Source of the DNA: Bryoerythrophyllum caledonicum
Lineage: Eukaryota > Streptophyta > Bryopsida > Pottiales > Pottiaceae
Direction of reading: 5' to 3'
Assembly (NCBI GenBank): GCA_963971425.1
Contig: OZ020514.1
Location: 27,020,602 to 27,084,601 of the forward strand
DNA: 64,000 bases
Below are positions 58,801-64,000 of the stretch, piece by piece; position 1 is the first letter of the stretch; each line of letters begins with the position of its first letter. The position numbers and the translations under genes were made by a program. The notes below the pieces were generated by a model. It was not told the DNA's origin, made no database searches, and worked only from the letters and a program-made list of their open reading frames with translations.

Positions 58801-58870
58801 CAAGATGTCAGAGGATTCACTATCAGGGGAGGCCTTCGACTACTGCAATGATGTTGCAGCTGAGTTTCAA
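55850..58870 (+). pseudogene. Captured host-like gene, three exons, inside the CACTA element
   Basis: Exon 1 (55850-56203) starts MATPTNAAEAPSAT and contains YERLRQENLRKNSLKLHELE, a motif seen in several plant nuclear proteins. Exon 2 (about 56351-56640) has CRSSRLKQPPPKAGRSRKRG and an acidic tail, and ends at CAG|GTGAGTG. Exon 3 starts near 58667 after GCATTGTGCAG with GRAPTT, an in-frame TAG, then VWEVRKRGPTGSG and LKMSEDSLSGEAFDYCND. The intron is about 2 kb and holds repeats. I infer capture of a host gene by the transposon. Function unknown; Arg/Lys-rich stretches suggest a nuclear protein. Confidence 0.5.
56760..58260. repeat. Four dispersed repeats of about 100 bp in the intron
   Basis: Copies near 56760-56860, 57420-57530, 57740-57840 and 58147-58260 share GAAACTGTAGTCATGTTTCC, then GTCTATGACTGCTCATAGTC and ACATGAATGAGAATTCTGAC. 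The TAGTCA/TGACT motifs link them to the subterminal repeats of the element. Confidence 0.85.
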
Positions 58871-58893
58871 ACCACTGCTATATTCTCAAAATA

Positions 58894-59420
58894 CCTCACT
58901 ACAATTAGTCATGTCCATCTCATGATTTTAGCATTGGAGACTATATATAGTCACTTCGATGTGGCTGTACAGAGTCGTATTATTCCAAGTCTATGTATGA
59001 CATAATGCAGTCACCACCACAGTACTATGTGTAGTGATAAAACCGTTGATGTGATCACTAATATCTCACTACAATTCATCATAGCATTCAGAAGCTATTT
59101 CAATATTCGTGACTATGGGTAGTCTAATAGAAGTGACTCCAAAGAGTCCTATTCTCCAAACTCAATGTATGACTCAATGCGTGCAAGATCTCATTACTAT
59201 GCGCAGTGATAAAACCAATGATGTATTAACTGATACCTCACTACATTTATTCATATCATTTGGAAGCTATTTAAGTATTTGTGACTAGGGGTTGCCAAAT
59301 AGATGTGACTCCAAAGAGTCACGTTCTCCCAACTCAATGAATGACTCAATTTAGTCACCATCTCACTGCTATGCGTAGTGATAAAACCAATATTATGTTG
59401 ACTTATACCTCACTAGAAAT
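58894..59420. repeat. Tandem repeat of about 171 bp in the right subterminal zone
   Basis: Units begin CCTCACTACAATTAGTC-like at 58894, 59064, 59236 and 59408 (steps of 170, 172, 172 bp). Each contains several AGTCA / TGACT motifs. Confidence 0.9.
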
Positions 59421-59704
59421 AGTCATTCATTCAGTCACTATTTACATATGGATGACTACGTGTAGTCATACATATATGACTATATAGAGTCATATGGACC
59501 CAAGTCCCACTGCAGGTCCCGTTTTGAGGTCCCAAAACACTGTGGGAACGCAGTATTGGGAACCAGAAGTGTCCGATATGACCCCCAGTCAGATTGTCCG
59601 AAGCGACTAAGTCAAAATGACTAGAAACAGTGCTAGTCACATTTTGGTTTATGCCCAATTGTAGTCATAAAACCTAGTCACATTGGGCTGGTTTTCTTGT
59701 AGTG

Positions 59705-60640
59705 ACGGGAAGGTTCGGAAGGTCCGCATCGTGGATGTGAGAGCCATTTCGGCATACATGGAGTTTGCCGGGAAAATGCCAACGGCGTCTCATCCAATAG
59801 AGAAATTTAGACAACGGTCTCACTAGGCCATGATATGTCATGTTGCACACCCAAGAGTTATAAAGTTTTGGGCGGTGAATATGAAGAATATGGAGGCGTA
59901 CACATTGTGGTGAAATGGTGGTAGCTTGGCCCATTTTAAAACCGTCGATTCAAAGGCAAATCCGGCGGCTTCGAGCTACTCAATCCTTTCAGCTCCATAC
60001 ATTTTGGCGGAGGATACTGAACAAATCTTAGCCTTTTGGAAGAATAGAGCAAGACTTGCTTGGGCTTTGATGTGCACCATGGCCCAAGTCCACAAGCAAA
60101 TGTCATTCACAATGACATCGCTCAGACAAACGTGCTTCTCCACTTTCCTCCAAAGAAACCAGGGTCTGTCTTCATTGGCGTTTGTGATTGGGGAATTGCG
60201 AGCTGAGTATCACACACAGAGCCATCAAAATATGGATTCCGGAGCAACACGGAGCTTGACAATCAACGCCGTAGACGACATTGGGTAGCTCCAGAGTTGT
60301 TTTACAAATTCGACCCACAAAATTTGGAAACGGCATTGGATGCCATGCAACGGCGACACCAATACACCAAAACTGGCCGATTTGTACTTTGTTGGGTGGA
60401 TGGCTAGAGCAATTTGGGAGAAAGAATGTGACTCAACATTCTTTGAATCAATCGTCAACCACGCAGCTTTTCAAGTGAAGATCGACAAGGTACTGGAACG
60501 AGATTGAATCAAACGTCCAACAGTCTCCAAAGTGGTTGACGAGCTAATGGCAAAACCATTCAACTTTGAAGTTCCAAATGCTTGCTTCCACTATGAGATA
60601 CATCAATTTTGGCTTAGTGTTTTGATAGTCAAGGCAAATT
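59705..60640 (+). pseudogene. Protein-kinase-like domain (copy C5), continued after the CACTA insertion
   Basis: N-lobe-like sequence (VRIVDVRAISAYMEF, then HPRVIKFWAVNMKNMEAYTLW and NGGSLAHF) is followed by the catalytic loop HNDIAQTNVLLHF (H at 60108; HRD becomes HND), FIGVCDWGIAS (DFG becomes DWG), RHWVAPELF (the APE motif) and, in a shifted frame, LYFVGWMARAIWE and IKRPTVSKVVDEL. This order is that of a protein kinase. The catalytic Asp, Asn and DWG Asp are present, so the ancestor could have been active. A TGA follows GIAS where an Arg is expected (CGA to TGA); further stops and a shift make this copy dead. Kinases with DWG in place of DFG are, as far as I recall, seen in non-seed plants. 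Confidence 0.7.
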
Positions 60641-60774
60641 GTTGATCCTTTTGCAATATGTACTAGCATTGTGATGTAACGGTGTATTTTGCCCATCTTG
60701 TGATAACTAAAAGATTAACATATTTTACACACATTGCGATATGAAGTTCATGCATGTTAAGCTATCAAGAGCGC

Positions 60775-61175
60775 GTTCAACTCCTAAATCCCATACCCGT
60801 ACGCGCGCACCCCTAGACGCCACGCACCCGGCCCAACCTCCTCCACAAACGTGCCCAACCCTCTTCACAAATGCGCGCTGCCCCTCGACGAACGTGCCCA
60901 ACATTCAGCGCGCACGCCACCTTGGTTGGACGCGCCCTACCTCTCTTGGTTTGTGCCCGGCCCTTTACCGTGCACTCCTAGCCCATTGCGGTACGTATCA
61001 GGTCGCTCTCCATATGCGCCTCGCCCGTCACGGTACGCGTCCAGTCCCTTCTTGTATGCGCCTGGCCCTTAAAGTACGCGCTTGGTCCTTGCTATATGCG
61101 CCCGGACCCTCTCTGTATGTGCCGCCCCTGTCACACGCTCGTCCTCTGTCTGCACGCGCGCGACCTTGTAGTCGA
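60775..61175 (-). repeat. Family C GC-rich array, right subterminal (copy C5)
   Basis: Units of TRCGCGCCCGGCCC type with about 21-bp steps, in the same orientation and position as 46378-46835, but more decayed. Confidence 0.85.
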
Positions 61176-61204
61176 CGTATTAGCCACGTAGTTGCCTTTG
61201 TGGC

Positions 61205-61336
61205 AATCGGTAAATTGATTTACCTTAAGTCACGGACAAATCAGGGTTGACCTTTATTGGACGGACAACAACCTTCATTAAATGGACAGTTTGACGGACG
61301 AACACTACCAAACAGACAGACACCAAAACAACCCTG
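61205..61336. repeat. Right terminus of family C element (copy C5)
   Basis: Parallel to 46862-46974: CAGGGTTG about 90 bp inside, GGACGGACAA repeats, and the end AACAACCCTG at 61336, followed by unrelated sequence (TGAGGAAC). Confidence 0.7.
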
Positions 61337-61369
61337 TGAGGAACTTGGATTGGGAGATAGACCATTCGC

Positions 61370-62690
61370 ATCCTAGTTTGTGATGCCGGCCCTTTGAACA
61401 ACCTCAAAATCATACTCTTGAAGCAACAAAGCGGATTTGGCAAGCTTGCTACTAAACTTGTCAGACTCCATGAGCCACTTCAAAGCCTGATGGTCGGTTA
61501 GCAACGTGAAAAGTTGCCCATATAAATAGGGCATAGAATGAGCTATAGCCCAAACCGCAACCAAAGCCTCCCCCTTATAAGACAAGTAGTTGGACTCTAC
61601 GTTGTTGTTGCATTTAGAAGCAAACGCCATGACATATTCATGTTCCTTATCATCCTTCTGAGTCAATACAACCACCAATTCCAACATATTCCAGTCTATG
61701 TGCAACTGAAAGGTTTTGTAGCATTTGGATGTCTCATAGGCGCTGAACCAAGCTTCAACTTCAAAGTAGCCAACGCCTCCTGTTGCTCCCGTCCCAAGTC
61801 CATGGCTTATCCATCTCCATGTAGAAAGTCAACGGCTTAGGAATCAAGCTAAAGCTCTTGACAAATCAACAATAGTAGTTTGGCAAGCCAAGAAAAGCTC
61901 AAAGTCGTGACACCTTGGTTGGGCCAAGAATCTTCTGCTACGCATCCACCTTGGCATGTTGCACGCCAAGACTCCTTAGAACAATCATATGTCCTAAATA
62001 TGGCAACCAGTCGTGGAAGAACTTGCACTTGCCATGGTGCAAGCTTAATCTCTATCGTTGTATCCTCTAATACATCGCCTGAAGATGCCTCACATGCTCA
62101 TGTACGCTACTACTAAAATTGATGACATCATCAATGTAGCATCGGGTAAACTGTAAACCAATCAACACCTGGTCCATCACCCTCTGGAACTCAACGAGTG
62201 CGTTCTTGAGGCCAAATGGGAGAAACTTCTAATGATGGAGTTGATCTCTCTCATTTTGATCAACTCTCTACAATTTAGTCTCACTCAATCATCCACCATC
62301 AATGGTAACTGGTGATAACCAGACCACAAATCTTGAATACTAAATACTCTAGCATGTTCCATCGCATCAAATAACTTCTCTGGCGTGGGCATTGCATATT
62401 GATCTGAATTGGTCTTGCAATTGACCAGCGTACAATCTCCACACATCCACTTCTCCGTCCAGTTGCCAAAGATACCCTTCTTTGATGGCATAACCATGGT
62501 ACAAGCATACTCGTCATTAGAGAGCTCAATTAAGCTGGCGGGCAACAAGTCCTGACAACGAGTCTCTACCCGAACTTCCTCTAAAAGACTGAGCTTGTAC
62601 GGTCGTTAAGAGATTGGGTGGTCGTCCTCTAACTGAATGTGAATGGACTTGTGAGGGAATCCGTTATGACAAGGTTTCGAATATAGCCTT
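61370..62690 (-). mobile_element. Ty3/Gypsy pol fossil (reverse transcriptase and RNase H)
   Basis: Minus-strand segments match Gypsy reverse transcriptase (about 62600-62290) and RNase H (about 61705-61373, with YSEYD-type features such as LLTDHQALKWLM). No gag, integrase or LTR is present. It is a broken fragment lying next to the terminus of family C element C5. Confidence 0.8.
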
Positions 62691-63760
62691 GGAATCCAGT
62701 AAACAAAAGGGAAAATTGAAAAAAATTAGTGAATGGAGAAGTGTAGAATAGTACAACAACGTAGAAATAAAGAATAAGGATTATGGACCTAATTGGAATC
62801 ATTAAACAAGGTTATCTTAAGCACATATTTGGAAATTGGATGTCCGGAGCATCCAAAAAATATGCGGAATATTCTCGATAACATCCAAATGTGGAAACGA
62901 CATCATGAGCCCGACATCATTGATGGATGTGCGTACAACGTGTCATGAATAAAAGGGGGTCAGAAAAAGGAAGGAGTGTTGCAATTTGTAGAGACAGTAT
63001 TCCTCCGGAATGCACCTAATTGTCACTAAATGCTTCCAAAGTAACTGCTCCGGTTTCGTTCCCACAGAGACCTAATGTTCTTTTCCAAATACTCCTAATA
63101 ACTAAACAACCACACCAATCGTTCAAGGATTAGCTATTCTCTTTACTTATGTATTCTGGATACGGATCCTTCCGGAGTCCGGATTATGTACAACGGCTTC
63201 CGGAAATAGTTTCCGGAAGTCCGGAGGGTAGTTTGATTTGTCTCCGTTCCTCCTTAGAAAGTCTTATGGAGTTTTTAAGCGAGTGGCCAAAGTCTACTGA
63301 TCATGTTTTGTTTAAGTGGCTGGATTTTCCACTGCCTTGTGACTTTAAGTGGCTAGACACGCGCTGCCCGTAACTTATAGCGACCGGACACTACTCTCCC
63401 TACTTTGCTAATCGATGATTTGATTGCTGCTGCTAGACTTAGACTATTACAACACCTGGATGGCCTTTCGGACGCGGTCACACAGAGACAAGTTCGGACT
63501 ACAACGACATTCCATTGGGTACGATTGCGATTCTCCGGAGCGGATGTTACTACTCGCCACGGGTATTCCGTCTAAACCTACGCATTAGGCTTCTTCCTAT
63601 CTTGGGGGAAAACTCCGGCCTTGACCGGAATCCAGGTTAACACGGATTCTTCAATATCTCATCCGTGCTTGGGTTAGGAGATACAATGCCTTCTGCCGGT
63701 GTCCGGGGCAACGGAGTATCGAGGGTCTTCGAATTCACCGAGGTACCCGGAGCTGGAGTT
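62690..63760. other. Non-coding flank with TCCGGA-rich sequence
   Basis: No gene supported. TCCGGA and close variants are frequent, and one inverted repeat (CTTCCGGAAA-TAG-TTTCCGGAAG) lies at 63197-63219. Confidence 0.45.
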
Positions 63761-63969
63761 TACTTGAGCCGTGGTAGTTCCGGAGGGGCCGTGGTCTGTT
63801 CAGGAGTCATGACGTCTTCCGGTACCTGAATCAATTGGTGCTCCGGGTCCGCCGCAGTGATGTTGCTCACCAGCAACTGCATCTGCTCCCAGGTCCGGCC
63901 CATCTTCTCCGCTTGATCAAGGAGAAACCGGATGATGTTGGCCATGGTCACCTTCTTCTCCTTCTTCAC
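63760..63969 (-). other. Gag-like coiled-coil fragment (fossil)
   Basis: A 69-residue frame with NIIRFLLDQAEKMG and WEQMQLLVSNI that resembles the segment IAFMVEETIKIKEAY / MRLLVGNLI in the fossil at about 51850-51950. It continues off the right edge, so only an end of an LTR-type fossil is visible. Confidence 0.4.
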
Positions 63970-64000
63970 CAGTTCAGTGAAGAGCTAGCTCCGGTTGACC

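Larger units (their letters stand above)
54271..59704 (+). mobile_element. CACTA (EnSpm) transposon carrying a captured gene
   Basis: Left end CACTACAAGAAAACCAACCC, right end its inverse; the 27-bp terminal repeats differ at one position (A/G). Flanking triplets are ACA (left) and ACG (right), an imperfect 3-bp duplication. Subterminal sequence is full of TAGTCA / TGACTA motifs in both orientations. No transposase is visible. Inside is a spliced gene-like unit (55850-58870). The element is inserted into the kinase-like gene, whose reading resumes at 59705. Confidence 0.92.

Noticed and set aside
63197-63219. CTTCCGGAAA / TTTCCGGAAG inverted repeat as another element palindrome
   Set aside because: It is a single site in a TCCGGA-rich tract, with no array or conserved position to support a role.

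Overview
The window looks like a transposon-dominated region of a land-plant nuclear genome. The evidence is plant-type CACTA ends (CACTACAAGAAA), degenerate CCCTAAA telomere-like repeats, Ty3/Gypsy remnants, spliced genes and an FCP1-like protein of the DLNG type known from plants. A non-seed plant (moss, liverwort, lycophyte) is my guess, not shown. I see no ordinary host gene, tRNA, rRNA or CRISPR array. A run of 200 Ns lies at 45757-45956.

Layout. 1-3.2 kb: Gypsy fossil (minus strand), cut by the window edge. 3.9-13.7 kb: element copy A, a minus-strand multi-exon unit (unknown large protein, coiled-coil/low-complexity part, FCP1-like HAD domain). 13.0-21.5 kb: a unit with a DDE-type (DUF7869-like) transposase pseudogene on the plus strand. 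A and this unit are studded with palindromes of the form TTTAG-CTCGA-S-TCGAG-CTAAA. 22504-24842: non-autonomous CACTA element with an ATA target duplication. 25.2-32.9 kb: element copy B, with the same gene order as A but a different palindrome, TATC-CTCGA-S-TCGAG-GATA. 33-37 kb: LTR-type fossil. 37.5-61.3 kb: nested copies of a large hAT-like family (C) with a hAT transposase, repeated copies of a gene combining a conserved N-terminal domain, a coiled coil and a RING finger, a protein-kinase-like gene, and GC-rich arrays of about 21 bp period. One kinase gene is split by an LTR-like fossil (about 49.3-54.2 kb) and a second CACTA element (54271-59704) that carries a captured gene. 61.4-64 kb: Gypsy pol fossil and gag-like fossil.

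Main result. A and B are diverged relatives of one apparently undescribed element type. Each has its own palindrome, placed in the same introns in the same numbers (two in one intron, three in the next). The palindromes share the core CTCGA-S-TCGAG, while the outer arms differ between A and B. Upstream of the transposase, nine such palindromes are spaced exactly 47 bp centre to centre. The hAT-like family C shows a parallel design: a family-specific short array next to each gene, plus signalling-type cargo (kinase, RING). Most genes carry premature stops, many explicable as C-to-T or G-to-A changes, so the copies are old and probably methylated.
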